From Spinacia oleracea (Eukaryota > Streptophyta > Magnoliopsida > Caryophyllales > Amaranthaceae), in NCBI RefSeq assembly GCF_020520425.1, contig NC_079491.1, positions 29,441,449-29,505,448 of the forward strand: 64,000 nucleotides of DNA, read 5' to 3'. Position 1 is the first letter of the stretch. The number at the start of each line of letters is the position of its first letter. The notes beneath the pieces were generated by a model, which did no database searches, had not been told where the DNA came from, and worked only from the letters and a program-made list of their open reading frames with translations. Below are positions 33,546-46,130 of this stretch, one piece after another. The position numbers were made by a program, and so were the translations under genes.

Positions 33546-36500
33546 AGAATGCCTTGCACGGGGCACTTTTTCAAGTACCTCACCACTCGTAACGCCGCTT
33601 CCCAATGTTCCTCTTTCGGTGACTGCATAAATTGGGATAGAATATGAACAGAATAAGCCAAATCGGGTCTTGTGACTGCCAAATAGATCAAACGCCCAAT
33701 CAGGCGCCTATACTTCTCACCATCTGCAAAATCTGGACCGTCTGCCAATGCTAATTTTTTATTTTGCTCCATCAGAAACTCCGCAGACTTTGCACCCAAC
33801 AACCCAGTTTCAGAAATTATATCCAAAGCATATTTTCTTTGACAAACATAGAACCCCAGACTACTACGAGCAACCTCAAGCCCCAAAAAATACTTCAGAG
33901 CGCCCAGATCCTTCATCTTAAAACATTCACTTAAATATGCTTTAAAACTTTCTAGCGCAAAAGTACTATTGCTTGCAATAATCATGTCATCTACATAAAT
34001 AAGCACATTTAACTACAACGTACCCTTAGAAAGTGTAAACAAGGAGTAGTCCGAGTACGACTGATGAAATCCATAGTGCTTCAGGGCCGTAGACAATTTC
34101 TCGAACCAACACCGAGGTGCCTGTTTCAAGCCATACAAAGATTTTCTCATTCTGCATACCTTGTCCGAATTATGTTTCTGAAATCCAGGTGGTATTTTCA
34201 TATAAATTTCTTCCTCCAAATCTCCATGAAGAAAAGCATTGTGAACATCTATCTGATGCACCTCCCAATTCTTAACACTTGCTACCGCCAGGAAAGTACG
34301 AACTGTAGCCATTTTCGCTACGGGGGCGAAAGTTTCGTTATAATCTAGGCCTTCCTCTTGATGATTGCCTAGACAGACTAGGCGTGCCTTTAAACGCAAC
34401 AGGTTCCCATCTTCGTCCCTCTTCTCAGTGTACACCCATTTACTTCCGAGTGCTTTCTTCCCTTCCGGCAAACTTTCCAATGTCCAAGTACCCTGATCCT
34501 CTAAAGCAGCGATTTCAGCCGCCATTGCATCGCGCCACCCCTCATGTTGCATTGCCTGTTTAAAGGTTTTTGGTGCCTTTTCTTCCTGCAATGCTGCAAT
34601 AAAATTTCTGTGTTTCGACGAAAAACGTTCATAATTAACAAAATAGGTGATAGGATAAGGAGTACCTGAAGACGATGACATTGGTGAATTCTCGGATGAA
34701 CTATATTTTTTCCGGATTGTGTGCGTCATGTAATCCCGCAACCTCGAAGATGGGAACTTCTCTCGATTGCCCCTACCCAATTCCGTACTATTCAAATCCA
34801 TCTCCGTACTACTCGTACCCTCCTCATGTAACGTGGTCTGCTTCTCAACCCCGTTACCACAACAGCACTTTGCAAGCTGATGTCCCTGCACGTTGCTGCC
34901 TGCAGTCCCTCAGCATGCAGCGCCTCACAAGGCTCGCCTCGCCCCTGCGCCTCACGCTGCGCCTCAGTCGCCTCACTTCGCGCCTCAGTCGCCTCGCTCT
35001 GCGCCTCGCCTCGCGCCTCACTCACAGGCAGGCGCTGCGCCTCGCCTCGCTCCTCACTCACTGGCAGACTTGGCTCCCCCTGCAGCACTGCTTCTGCTTC
35101 ACTCACAGGTAGATGGCTAGCAGCAGCAGGACGTGCCACTGTTGTCCCAACTCCCTCATTCCCATCATCTCTCAACACATCCCATTGCTCAAACCCATTT
35201 GCGCCCTCCATAGAGGCATGATCAACCTCCACATTACCATTCGGAACCTCCACAAATGGAAAAATATGCTCACGAAACCTCACATCCCGTGAGACAAAAA
35301 ATTCATGGGTCTCAACATCATACATATTCCACCATTTTTTTCCAAACGGATACCCTACAAAGACACATTTCCGACTACGTGAGGCAAATTTATCTCCCTT
35401 ACTCCGTAGATTATAAGTGTAACACAAGCACCCAAACACACGGATAGTTGCAAACGACGGCACCTTCCCAAACACCATTTTATACGGAGTTTCATTTCCA
35501 AGAATAGGGGTAGGCGTTCGATTAATCAAATAACATGCAGCCATAACACATTCCCCCCAAAACCTTTTAGGCAAATTCCCTTGAAAGCGTAACGCTCTCC
35601 CCACATTCAAAATATGTTGATGTTTTCTTTCAACTCTCCCGTTTTGTTGAGGCGTTCCAACACACGAAGATTCAAACAACATGCCATGCTTAAAGAAATA
35701 TCCTTGCAAACAGTTAAATTCCGTACCATTATCACTCCTAACCACCTTGATTGTTTGATTAAATTGGCACTTTATCAAAGCAACAAAATTAAAAAACATC
35801 AACTCAACTTCAGTTTTATTACGAATCAAATAAATCCACACACTTCTTGAAAAATCATCAACAATTGTTAAAAAATATTTCTCTCCACAAGATGACGGAG
35901 TTTTGTAAGGACCCCATAGATCAATGTGAACTAACTCAAACAATCTACTAGCATGACTATCACTAACAGGAAAACTCTCTCTACATTGCTTTGCACGCGG
36001 ACATACATCGCAAACTTTATTATTCTTTCTACGAGTACTACTCATAGGAGGGAGTAACTGTAATATCTTCTCCGACGGATGCCCCATACGTTGATGCCAC
36101 AAATCAACCACACAACGCACCGCAAGCACCTTCACTCTCGGAACTCCTCGGAAAAAATATAGTCCTTCTTGTCGATCACCCACGCCAATCACCGTCCTCG
36201 TCATATGGTCCTGAATCACACAAATTTTGTTAGTAAATTGAGCTGAACAATTCGATTCGTCACTTAATTGAGTTACAGAAATTAAATTGCAGTTTAATTT
36301 AGGTACAAATAAAACACCGTGAAGAACCAATCTCCCTTCCAATGTCACAGAACCATATTGATTCGAGTTTGCCGCCACACCATCCGGTAACACAACCGAA
36401 CAATCTTGAGACGTAGTAATATTTCTCAAAAGTGAAAGATTTCCCGTCACATGATTCGAAGCACCTGTGTCAACTATCCAGCGTAAGTCTAGATTACCTT

Positions 36501-36947
36501 GCAATTTTGCCTTAGGCTTAGACAAAATATCCATTATTTGCTGCACTTGGTCTTTCGAAACCCCCGCAATACCGTGCAAATCTGTTACAGCAGCTGTTGT
36601 CCCTGCTTTGCTGCCATCCTGCGCTACTACACTGCTGCTCGCATTAGGTGTTGTTACAGCATTGGCACGTGCTGCCACAACTGTGCCGGTATGTCCACGG
36701 CCAGCTTTGCCGCCACGAGAACCTGTTCTGCCACCCCTCCCTGGACCACGACCACCCCGCCGTTTCTCATCCCACCAATCAGGAAACCCAATGAGTTGAT
36801 AACAACTTTCCTCTTCATGATATGGTCCTCACGATTACAGTGAGTACAGAACTTGGCAGACACATCAACAAAATTTGGTCTAGACTTGGTTTCGACTTTA
36901 AACGCCATCACATTCTCCATTCCCTTACTGCCTTTAGCCCGCATATT
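33546..36947 (-). pseudogene. Copia pol (protease, integrase, RT), upstream part of the split pol
   Basis: Reading from right to left: a damaged gag zinc knuckle CTHCNREDHIMKR (about 36845, last Cys replaced) after an in-frame TAG at 36945-36947. Then the protease WIVDTGASNHVTG, GAG-pre-integrase LWHQRMGHPSEK, integrase HIDLWGPY, SDNGTEF and GTPQQNGRVERKH, and [40 protein letters not shown] and LIYVDDMIIASN. Faults seen: frameshifts near 36670 and near 34850, and an in-frame TAG at 34011-34013 just before YVDD. The frame is cut at 33546 by the CACTA element after LKKCPVQGI. The integrase-RT linker (about 34930-35110) is swollen by repeats of Ser-Glu-Ala-Arg/Thr-Glu-Ala type. Confidence 0.93.
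34920..35115 (-). repeat. GC-rich coding repeats in the copia integrase-RT linker
   Basis: Variants of GCCTCGC/GCGCCTC(AG) and of CTCACTCACAGGCAG repeat many times. They encode acidic Ala/Glu-rich repeats (LPVSEARGEAQ and similar, LPVSE three times). GC content contrasts with the surrounding pol. Confidence 0.8.
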
Positions 36948-37634
36948 CTACGTATTAACCACAGTCTGGTAAGCCTCATCAACAGAAGGAAACAGTGTTT
37001 GAGCCAACAATTGGGCTCGAATGGCCTCATAATGATCATCAAGGCCTATTAAAAAATAATGCAGACGATCTTCCTCCCGTATTTCTCCAACCTGCTTTGC
37101 GATATTGCAGGTACACCCCGCACATGTACACCTCGGCACCCTCGCGTACTGTACGTACTCCTTCCATATTTTCGACATTCGTCTGAAATACTCCGTAACA
37201 GCCTCGGTGGTGGCCTGTTTATAGCTACTCAATGCCATTTTAATATGACAAACTCTCGTCCCGGTCACCACGCAAAACCTCTTCCTCAAGTGACACCATA
37301 ATTCGAACGCAATATCATAGTCTTCAATGGAAGACCGTAGAGTCTCGTCAATTTTGTTCGTAATCCATGACACAACCATAGAATTCACAGCGTACCAATG
37401 CTTCATCTTGTTTGAATCAGTAGAAGGCTCGGTAACAGAACCATCCACAAACCCAAATTTAAACTTCGAAATCATTGAACGCCTTACAGCCTTTGCCCAT
37501 TCATCGTAATTAACTGAACCGCGAAGCTTCACCGGCGTTATTATGATGCATGGCCCATCGCCAGAGCCAAGATAATAGTCGAGGTCGACCCGCGGAGGCT
37601 CCTTCGCCGGTGGTGATCCTTCATCGTCTCCCAT
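36948..37634 (-). pseudogene. Copia gag (N-terminal part)
   Basis: 229 codons from ATG at 37634 to a TAG at 36945-36947. It shows the UBN2/Retrofit-type gag pattern: LRGSVNYDEWAKAVRRSM, DIAFELWCHLRKRF, MALSSYKQATTEAVTEYFRR and REEDRLHYFLIGLDDHYEAI. The frame resumes beyond the stop with the zinc-knuckle region, so a single nonsense mutation separates them. Confidence 0.9.
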
Positions 37635-37704
37635 GGTTTACGATTAAACGGCTGCACTCCTCTAAGTTTGTGCGGAAAAAAAAAATTATTCTAGGTTTAA
37701 CCTA

Positions 37705-37718
37705 GGCTCGTGATACCA
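37705..37718 (-). other. Primer-binding site of the second copia element
   Basis: On the minus strand TGGTATCACGAGCC abuts the 5' LTR. It is the same variant initiator-Met site as at 1055-1070. Confidence 0.85.
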
Positions 37719-37866
37719 TGAAAAATAATCTCAATCTCGTACTTCTCATTAATTATCAACGTTATATATATTACATTAGGAAGGCTAACTAGGTAATTCC
37801 GTATATATTTAGGATATTACAATATTCACATAATAAACTCCGTATACTCCGTATCCTATTGTAACA
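37719..37866 (-). mobile_element. 5' LTR of the second copia element
   Basis: 148 bp, TG...CA on the minus strand, matching 26693-26842. Confidence 0.93.
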
Positions 37867-37871
37867 AAAAA

Positions 37872-38403
37872 TAACAACATGACCAAAACCTAGGTGCACG
37901 GTGATTCTTCTATGCAAGAACATCTCCATTTCAAAGGAAATTAAGGTACCAAACATACTACGTAGATGATTTTTACTTTCTTTTATTACGAGTGAGGCAC
38001 AAAAACATTACAAATTTGAGGAGAGGGTATTTGAATATGTTAGTTACCATACACAAATTTTAGTCTTTTTGACTAGGCTAAGGCTAAGTCTTCATTGATA
38101 ACATAGATGGCATGGATTTGTTCATTATGATTTATGGTTGATATCCGTGGAAGAATATCAATGCTGCTCCCAGTCTGATGCAACTTAATTTCTCAAAACT
38201 ATGTGCATTGCACTAATTAATAAAATTTTCAAATTAAGCCTGAGGTAAGAAATAATTCAATAAATACACGATATTAAACATGTTGAATCTAACATGATTC
38301 TTTTCATTTCTGATTTATTGAGTCTTAACTACAGTATTCAACATATTTAACCATTTTCTTTACTCGTAATAAATGACAAATCCATCAAGATCCTAATTTT
38401 TCT
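37872..38403. other. AT-rich intergenic DNA
   Basis: I see no gene or repeat here that I can support. Confidence 0.5.
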
Positions 38404-38406
38404 TTA

Positions 38407-38775
38407 GAGCACGATCAACCCTATATCTTAAGCCTTGAGTTATGCTGACATGGCATATGACTCACATAGTCTTAAGATTGAACAAAGTAACTTGTACTCC
38501 GTAGCATTGAAGTGGATGCGTTTTGCCAAAGTCTTAAACTGATTCTTGAAAAACTAAGACTCCACTTATAATTAAGACTCCTTGTGTGAGTTGAGTAAAA
38601 TAATAAAATAATAAATGGTGCATAAATATACAAGTCTTAAACAAGTTTGAAGGTGAAGAGCTAAATTTGATTGAATCTTAAAGAGTCTTAATTATAATTT
38701 AATTATTTAATAATAGTAAAATGCTGACATGACATGTGAAAAAAATCTTAAGACAAGACCCCCTTGATCTTGCTC
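38407..38775. mobile_element. Tourist-like MITE, first of a tandem pair
   Basis: GAGCACGATCAA at the left and TTGATCTTGCTC at the right are inverted, flanked by TTA (38404-38406, 38776-38778), the PIF/Harbinger target duplication. Interior: CTTAAGATT-, GCTGACATGGCATATGA- and CAAGTCTTAAA-type phrases. No coding capacity. Confidence 0.85.
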
Positions 38776-38778
38776 TTA

Positions 38779-39132
38779 GAGCATGATCAGCCTCAAATCT
38801 TAAGATATGAGTTGTACTGACATGGCATATGATTCATCAGTCTTAAGATCAGACATATAGAAATTGTAGCATTCAAGTAGACAAGTTTTATCAAAGTCTT
38901 AAAGTGAGTCTTGAAAAATTAAGACTCAACTTAAGACTTGGTATGTGAGTTAAATTAAATAATAAAATGATATTTTACATAAATTTACAAGTCTTAAATG
39001 ATTTAATGGGTGAAGAACTAAATTTGATTGAATCTTAAGGAGTCTTAACAATTATTTAATTATTTAATATTAATGAAATGCTGACATGGCAAATGAAGAA
39101 AATCTTAAGACAAGACCCCCTTGATCTTGCTC
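38779..39132. mobile_element. Tourist-like MITE, second of a tandem pair
   Basis: The same family and the same orientation as 38407-38775. It shares the single middle TTA and ends at TTA 39133-39135. The two copies have many scattered differences, so the pair is not recent. Confidence 0.85.
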
Positions 39133-39135
39133 TTA

Positions 39136-41500
39136 GGCTTTAGGAGGGTGCATCGGCAGTTCATATAAATATCGGGAAGTGATAAATCCAAAAAAAAATT
39201 TACTTCTTCTAAGGAAATCCACATTTTTTAAAGTTGATTTCCTTGGAAGAAGTGAAATTATTCCTTGGATTTATTATTTCCCATAAGTATCAAGTATTGT
39301 TTTCATATTACTAAATTCCGACAATTCCCCAAAAGTGTTTTTTAAGTTTATTGCATTTATGTGTATTAAAAGATATACTGAATACGCAATTTAGGTCATA
39401 TGGTTTGAATATTTAAAAGTTGAATCCGGTCTAAATGTTTCTGATCGATTTTGATTGGTCTGATTATCGGAAATGATATCTTAATATGAGTGAACTTTAC
39501 AATCAAGTAGAAGATTTATGTACGTTTAATGAATACGCACCCAGAAAACTCGTTAATTAGGAAATGGTAAAGTTATATTGTTGGTAAACTAGATTGGAAA
39601 GAGTAGTACTCCGTACTTAATTAATTATTGAAATAAATATATAATGTCCTTTGGTAAAGAATAGACAAACAAAGAAAGGTAGTTTGGTACATAAAGATTG
39701 ATAAATAGAAGCTATAAAAATGAAAGGTTGGTAAGAGGCTGGGTAGGATAAATTAAAATGAATTAATATAGTTCCTTTCAACCATTTAATTAGCAATGAA
39801 TTGGAATTGAATTAACGAGTAGACATGGATCGAAGTTAATAGCTAGCTCTGCCATTTTCATCTTAAATTCAATAACATTAATACCATCATTACTTTGTGA
39901 CCCCTTTCTTCATTGCCATCTTCTCTCTTACAACTGCAATTTGCACCCACCTCAACTCCATTTTTTTTTTATTACTACTCGTACTCACCTCATTAATTCT
40001 TGAATTAATTTTCTACCGATCGATAAATGCATATTTATTTTAATTTCATTCATTAATTTAAACTCCAACCAAGAATATTAATTATCTTATTCAATTTCCT
40101 TTTTTCTGTATCTTTACAAATTCGGTTCACTTCAATTCAATTCAATTCAATTCAATTCAGTTCAGTATGATATTATAACATACATGTACATATTCTATAA
40201 GTTGGATGATGCAATTAAGTAGTTAATGAATGAAGATGGCACATGTTTGTTTTAATGAGGAGAAGAGTAATAGCCGCAGCTCCCTAGCTGTACCCATTTA
40301 TAATCATCCATCACTAACTACTTATTATTACTATTTGACATCTTTTATTTAAATTTGCCTAGCTCAAGCTCCATCTTTAAATTCTTTAGCTTAATTAATT
40401 AGTGAGATAGATCAATCAATAAACCATATCAATCAATAAAGGTATATAAGGCATATACGTTATTTAATAAAGTTTAGATAGTATAATAGTTGGTGCGTAA
40501 TTAAAACACACTTAAAGAAGTTTAAGTTAAATAAATGAAAGTACATGCCATGATATTATGATCCATAATGACTCATGATTCACCAAGTTGGACTTTGCAT
40601 GCCACATTCAACATTTACCATTGTCAGCTGTCGCTTATTAAGGCTACTTCAATTCTTCCATCGCTCGATCTTCACGTACTTTTAGCTTCTTAATTTCAAC
40701 TACCATCAATTTCATATTATCCCCCAAATTTAACTCTTTATATTAATTTACATGTACATTAATTAATTAATTCCGTCTTTTAATTTGTCACACCAACTCA
40801 ATCTTTGAACATCAAATTTAATCTCACATTTACGTTGCTACAAATACTCTTTATCATTCTAAACTTTCATTACGATTATCGAATATTCTATGTCGTCAAT
40901 GCAAAACTTACAACCATAAATAAGGAACTCTTTAGGTAACATGATCTACTCTAACTCTCTAACCTATCAACCATACATTTCTGTTTTAATTAACTTTTTG
41001 CGACATTAATACATATTAACGATTTTTATATATACTTGTGAAACACAGTCATACTTGTGGTAATTATTAGTTTCTCCATTTTCATAATGTTCTTTGTATT
41101 TACTATTTCTACGGACAAATTTTTAAAAACATTAACCATAATTACTAATAGAAAAAATATGAACTTGTATTCGATCAAAGTCAACCAAACATTTAAGTTT
41201 CGAAACATTTTCTCAGGTAGGTTGTTTATGGAACAATAATGAATACTACGCATTTTCCCAGTGGTTGCTAAGATCAATTCATATATATGTATGAAAATCG
41301 AAGAGAAGGATGGATCCAAATCTTGAACTCGAGATTTCATAGAATGGAATAATTCGTGATTATAGTGTTTCTCATCTTTAATTGTACAATGAGGCCCAAG
41401 TTGAGGGGGACCAATTTCATTGACCAGTCAAAATCCTTTAATATTTTCTCCAATTTAATATACGGACTCTAGTAATTTTTGTGTCGTACAATCGTATCAA
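39136..41500. other. AT-rich intergenic DNA
   Basis: It includes an ATTCA microsatellite (about 40131-40162) and many homopolymer runs. No exon-like segments were identified. Confidence 0.55.
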
Positions 41501-41503
41501 TTA

Positions 41504-41791
41504 GAGCAACTCCAATGGTGAGCTATAAATTGGTATGGCTAAGTTTGCCACATCAAATTTCTAACTATAATTGATTAAAACTACAAATTATCACATTGGT
41601 GGGTTACAATAATATTTAATTCAAATAATTTATTTATTAGAGCTACTTCGTATATTTTTTTGAGCTACGTAGCCCAAAATAGCTACAAGGTTTTAACAGC
41701 GGCTTATATCATTGTTGTACCAATGGTGGGCTACCTGCTCACATGTTCATTTTTTTTGAGCATGTCCCTTTTGTAACCATTGGAGTTGTTC
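41504..41791. mobile_element. Tourist-like MITE (288 bp)
   Basis: GAGCAACTCCAATGGT and ACCATTGGAGTTGTTC are inverted and flanked by TTA (41501-41503, 41792-41794). The phrase CCAATGGTGGGCTAC appears inside near the right end and, in variant form, near the left. Confidence 0.87.
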
Positions 41792-41995
41792 TTACTCCCT
41801 CCACGGAAAAAGACTACATATACCCTCAGGGTATGATACCCTTGGCTGTGATTGGTCTAAAATTTTAAATTTCATGTGGGGTTGTAATTTTAGATTTAAA
41901 TTGTAATCCCATGTGGGATTACTTATGTGAGATCAACCAATTGGAGCACAATGTATGTTACTATTTGATACCTTGAGGTATATGTAGCAGCTTCC

Positions 41996-42594
41996 CTCCC
42001 TCCGTCCCATTTTTATTGTCTTGTTTGGCTAAAAATACGATTTTAAGAAAAATGAAATGTAATATATAGGAAAGTGAAATATAGTAGAGTGGAATATAAT
42101 ATATTAGAAAGGGGAATATAGTACGTGGGAAAGGGGAATATAGTACATGGGAAAAAAGAATATAGTACATAAGGAAGTGAAATGTAGTACACGTGGAAGT
42201 TTGTTGTGTTTTCAATGCAGTTTAAAATAATACTTCCTCCGTTTTTTAATACTTGCAACGTTTGTTATTTTCACGCATGGCAATGCATAACTTTGATCAT
42301 TTATATCTTAAATTCACTTTATGAAAAAATTATAAAAAATTGATATTTTGAAAATACACATTGAGACGAATCTAACAAGATCCCACATGACTATGTTTTA
42401 TGTTATAAATAAAACACCAACAATAATCAAAGTAGATTATGTGAATAGTGTAAATAATCCAAATATTGCAAGTATTGAAAAACAGAGGAAGTATAGTACA
42501 TTGGAAAGTGGAGAATTTCAAGTCAAAAAATAGAACAAGACTATAATTTTGGGACCGATTAGAAAAACAAGACTATAATTATGAGACGGAGGGA
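41996..42594. mobile_element. Stowaway-like MITE interrupted by another
   Basis: The left end CCCTCCCTCCGTCCC and right end GAGACGGAGGGA face each other. Interior phrases occur in both halves in opposite senses (ATTGTCTTGTTTGGC, and AAACAAGACTATAATT). A second MITE sits at 42233-42491. A stretch of 'ggaatatagtacatgg' repeats lies at about 42100-42190. Confidence 0.75.
42233..42491. mobile_element. Stowaway-like MITE (259 bp) nested in another
   Basis: CTTCCTCCGTTTTTTAATAC and its inverse (TATTGAAAAACAGAGGAAG) are flanked by TA. It is the same family as 59165-59421 but in opposite orientation. Confidence 0.85.
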
Positions 42595-43084
42595 ATATAT
42601 TCTATTACTCCTTCCGTCCTTAAAGGGATTGTTCCATAATCAAAATTCACTTTCCTTAAGAATTAGTTATAAAATATGCACATAGGTTCGTAAAGTGGGT
42701 CCGTAAGCTAGGAGAGAGATAGAGAGAAAACAAATGGAAAAAATTTACCATTTAAGATATGGGGTCTGGTAAACTTAAAGAGACATTTAAAAAAGGAATA
42801 TAATCAGGGTAATCTTTTAGGGAATGAGAGAGTGCTCCGTAGCTTGGAAAATATTATTTGCATATTTTACCTTCTTTCACATAATATACCTTTCTTCACA
42901 AAAACTCAACTAGTACTCCCTCCGTACGTTTTTAGCAGTGACATTTTGACCAGCACAAGTATTAAGAAATAAGATATAAAAATAATATAAATAATAAAGA
43001 AAATAGGGGAGGGAGTAATAACCAAATAGAAAAAAGGGATGGTGAGAAAAATATCGTGATCAAAGTATAGAGAGAATTTACTTA
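42595..43084. other. AT-rich DNA with Stowaway-type end motifs
   Basis: CTCCCTCCGTACGTTTTTAG at 42918 and GGGGAGGGAGTA at about 43008 are Stowaway-like ends. They are only about 100 bases apart, so this is either a very short element or the remains of a longer one split by the solo LTR. CTCCTTCCGTCC at about 42608 is another possible end without a clear partner. Confidence 0.45.
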
Positions 43085-43089
43085 ATAGT

Positions 43090-46051
43090 TGTAATACCTC
43101 GTATTTTTCTGTATTTATAAATATATTTTATTATATTTATAAAATCATTTTTATGATTTTTAAAATTTAAATCGCATTTAAATATTATTTAAATGTATTT
43201 TAATTAATTAGAATATTTATTATTTTAATTAATTACAAAAAGAATTTATTATTTCATGTTGGGAATTTAATTGGGTTTCAAAAGTAAAACGATTTTTAAT
43301 TAATCTAGCCCAATTCATTTCCAAGTTCAAGTCCAAACAAATTAAGCAAGCACATCCTATGTTTAATGAAGCCCGAAAGGGAATCCTAAAGCCTAGCCCA
43401 TCTTGGAGTTTCCTAAGCCTATAAATATGGGTGTTCACCCTCAAAATCCCACACTATTATTCATTAAACCTAAAAGTAAAACTCTAACTCTAAATTCCTC
43501 TTTCTTTCGTCGAACTTATATTTGGCCGTTTTTCACCTAATTCCGTTCCTTTTCAGGAAACGGTTTCTTCTTCAAAGTTGTAGATCTCGAAAAGTTCTTG
43601 AACTTTTCCTTTTAAGAATCGATTGAATCCGAGTTATAGATTAGAAGTTATGAGAGTTCTAAAATCCTGCTGCAGTATTTCAGTTTTCTCTTTTTCTCTC
43701 CCTTTTCTCCGCCTTCCCTTGCGTCGTTCCCAGCCCCGAGCACTCAACGCCCATCACTCGTTACTCTCCTTCATTACTGCCTGCTTCCCCTCACACACAC
43801 TCGCACACTCGTGCCTTGTTCCCTCGCTCTCTCGCCCTCCCTTTGTCGCACAGCACTCGCGCCTCACGCCGAGTGTTGCTGTTGTTTGTTGTTGATGATG
43901 TTGCCTTCGTTGCCCGCACACACCCGCAACGCACACACACGTACCCCTCGTGTGTGTTGCGTGTGTATTGTATTCCGTATACTCCGTATACTTTTATCCC
44001 TATTTCAATTCCGTTTTTAAATTATTAAATTATTATTATTGTTTTGGATTAGTTAAATTGCTGGGAACGGTTATGAACACCGTGTTTTAATGTTTTTCGT
44101 ATTTGAATTGATGGGATTGATTTTAATTGTACAAACTATTATTTTGAGATTTAGTAATTAATTAAAGTGTCAATTTTTATGGTCAAAACATGGTTTTATT
44201 GATGACCTATTGATAGGACTTTAATTCCAATTGTTTAGGCGATTGATTCACATAATTTAATGACGATTTAAATTATGAGAATCAACTTAAATTTTCAGAT
44301 TCATTATAAAGCTTTAAATGTTGATTTTCAATGATTTTAAGGTCAAAAAGTCAATGTTTTTTATACTAGGACTTGAGTTGACTATTTGAGACTATTAAAT
44401 TGACGAATAACGATTAATTTCTAATTAAACCAAGGGTTTTAGTTTCTTAAATAGTTGCTGGAAATTTAGTAAACATGATTAATAATTAAGTTTCTCCTTT
44501 GTGTTTATAGGAGTTGATTTCTAGTGAGTCGTGATTCGCACAGTGGCCCCCGTACTTAGGTATTCCAGGTACGTACAAGACTAGACTTTATGAAGTGTAT
44601 TGAATGCGAATCATGTGAACTTATGTGTTTAGAATTCATGTTTGATGTGTAGACAAGCATGTGAGGATTGTTATTGAATATATGTGAACGAGCATGTTAT
44701 GAATTGAATTATGCTTTATAGATTCTGTTGAACTATCATGTTATGGACTTTTATAATCGTTGAACTATGTCAAGCATGTTGTTCAAGTTGGTATGCATGT
44801 ATGAGTGTTGCGCATGCAAGTTATTATGATTATGCTATAGTACGGGATGTCTAGCATACAGTGAGCATATTGAATATTGCCGCAGTGCATTGTTTATTCT
44901 ACCGCAAGTGTAGAATACGTTTAGAGAGTCTATGTGAATTGAACTAAGGACTATTCGTGCTAAGGGCACACCCCGCTTGTTAATAGGCAATGTCGGGTTA
45001 TCTCAAACAGTGTTTTTGAGAAGGAACAATGAGAGTAATTTCACTTTAGTCCTATGTTTGATCACAAGTCCTAAAGGATTAAAATGAAGTGTCATTGTTG
45101 AATTATGTGTTGGTGTAATTGTTGAATTATTTGTGAGTTATGTCTTTGGGTTGAGTCTTGAACATAACATACTAATTAACGTAAAATGCAAACCGAATGA
45201 GCTTCAAAACTCTTAGAACGTATATACCTCGAGTATGAACAATGGGGGAGTCTTGCCGGAAAACTTGTACTCCTTGAATGATACAAGACGTTGTTTCATT
45301 CTTCTTTTTATGCTGTTATGCATTAGAATTGCGTCGGTATGGCCCGACTATCGGTAAGAGTCTGACTTATTATTATTTGGTGTATGGTTGGCTCCCATCA
45401 CCCTTTTCTTTCCTTTTGAGGATACTTTATTTTACCCATTTGAAGCTAATTCTTTATTAAAATGTGAGTTAAGAGTCGTGTCAAGTATCAAGTCTTGTCT
45501 CCATGTTTACTTGTTTATTAAATGGCTTTTGCATGTGGATTAATAATTCGTTGAGTGAAGCATATTAGGATAGAATATTATTCAAGCTTGTTCGTACTCA
45601 GCTTTTGCTGACTTCGTGCTTCATGTCTTTTGGTCATGGCCTTCGCCTTAATGACCCTATGATGATCCATCATTGCATTTGCGTTGTTGGGGAGTAGATT
45701 TTAATAAAACAGGTTTGTAGAGATAACTTGCAGGAGAAGTTATCATGGGAATCGTGTCTGAGAGTTTATTTCTCTTCCGTACTTTATAAACTCTACTTTT
45801 AATTATAGTCATGACTATCGTTACTACTATTACTATTTTTGAAATGATTTATTACTTTGGTTTGGCCTTGATGGTTCCAAGTTGTTTTAATGATCATTAA
45901 CTATTTAATACGTTTTGAAAGTTAGTTATTTCCGCTGCGTAATTCTGGTAAATAGTTTACCCGTTATCACGGTGGCGGTGATATCTTGGTAGTTCCTTTG
46001 TTTTAAGTGGGAAAATGTTTTGTAAAAGCAAGGAATTATTGGGGTATTATA
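43090..46051 (+). mobile_element. Solo LTR, 2962 bp, with a perfect 5-bp target duplication
   Basis: It starts TGTAATACC and ends GGTATTATA (the usual TACA end changed by one base), flanked by ATAGT on both sides (43085-43089 and 46052-46056). Inside are a TATA box at 43420 and a leader-like CT-rich stretch (43490-43900), but no pol frame or second LTR. The length fits LTRs of large Ty3/gypsy elements; the family is not assigned. It would have formed by recombination between the two LTRs of a full element. Confidence 0.87.
43420..43428 (+). promoter_or_regulatory. TATA box of the solo LTR
   Basis: TATAAATAT, about 330 bases into the LTR, followed by a plausible transcription start around 43450. 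Confidence 0.5.
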
Positions 46052-46130
46052 ATAGTGGTCCCATGAGAAGTATTATATAATTTTTAAGTGGGTGAAATTT
46101 ACCAAAAATAGATATGTAACCCCTAAGGCC

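Larger units (their letters stand above)
26693..37866 (-). mobile_element. Ty1/copia retrotransposon with short (about 150 bp) LTRs, split by a CACTA transposon
   Basis: LTRs lie at 26693-26842 and 37719-37866 and the element reads on the minus strand. AAAAA flanks both ends (26688-26692 and 37867-37871), the likely 5-bp target duplication. The primer-binding site is at 37705-37718 and the purine tract at 26843-26853. Pol order (protease, integrase, RT, RNase H) is that of copia. Removing the CACTA element leaves about 5.0 kb, normal for a small copia element. Gag and pol carry a few stops and frameshifts, so it is dead but young enough to read. Confidence 0.95.

Noticed and set aside
33096-33647. 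Open frames in the right end of the CACTA element
   Set aside because: They are read through GTTGCAGCGTACA repeats, giving repetitive Cys/Thr/Gln peptides; only the part right of 33546 is real copia pol.
43623-44028. Overlapping open frames in CT-rich DNA
   Set aside because: They lie in the leader part of the solo LTR; composition explains them and no family is recognised.
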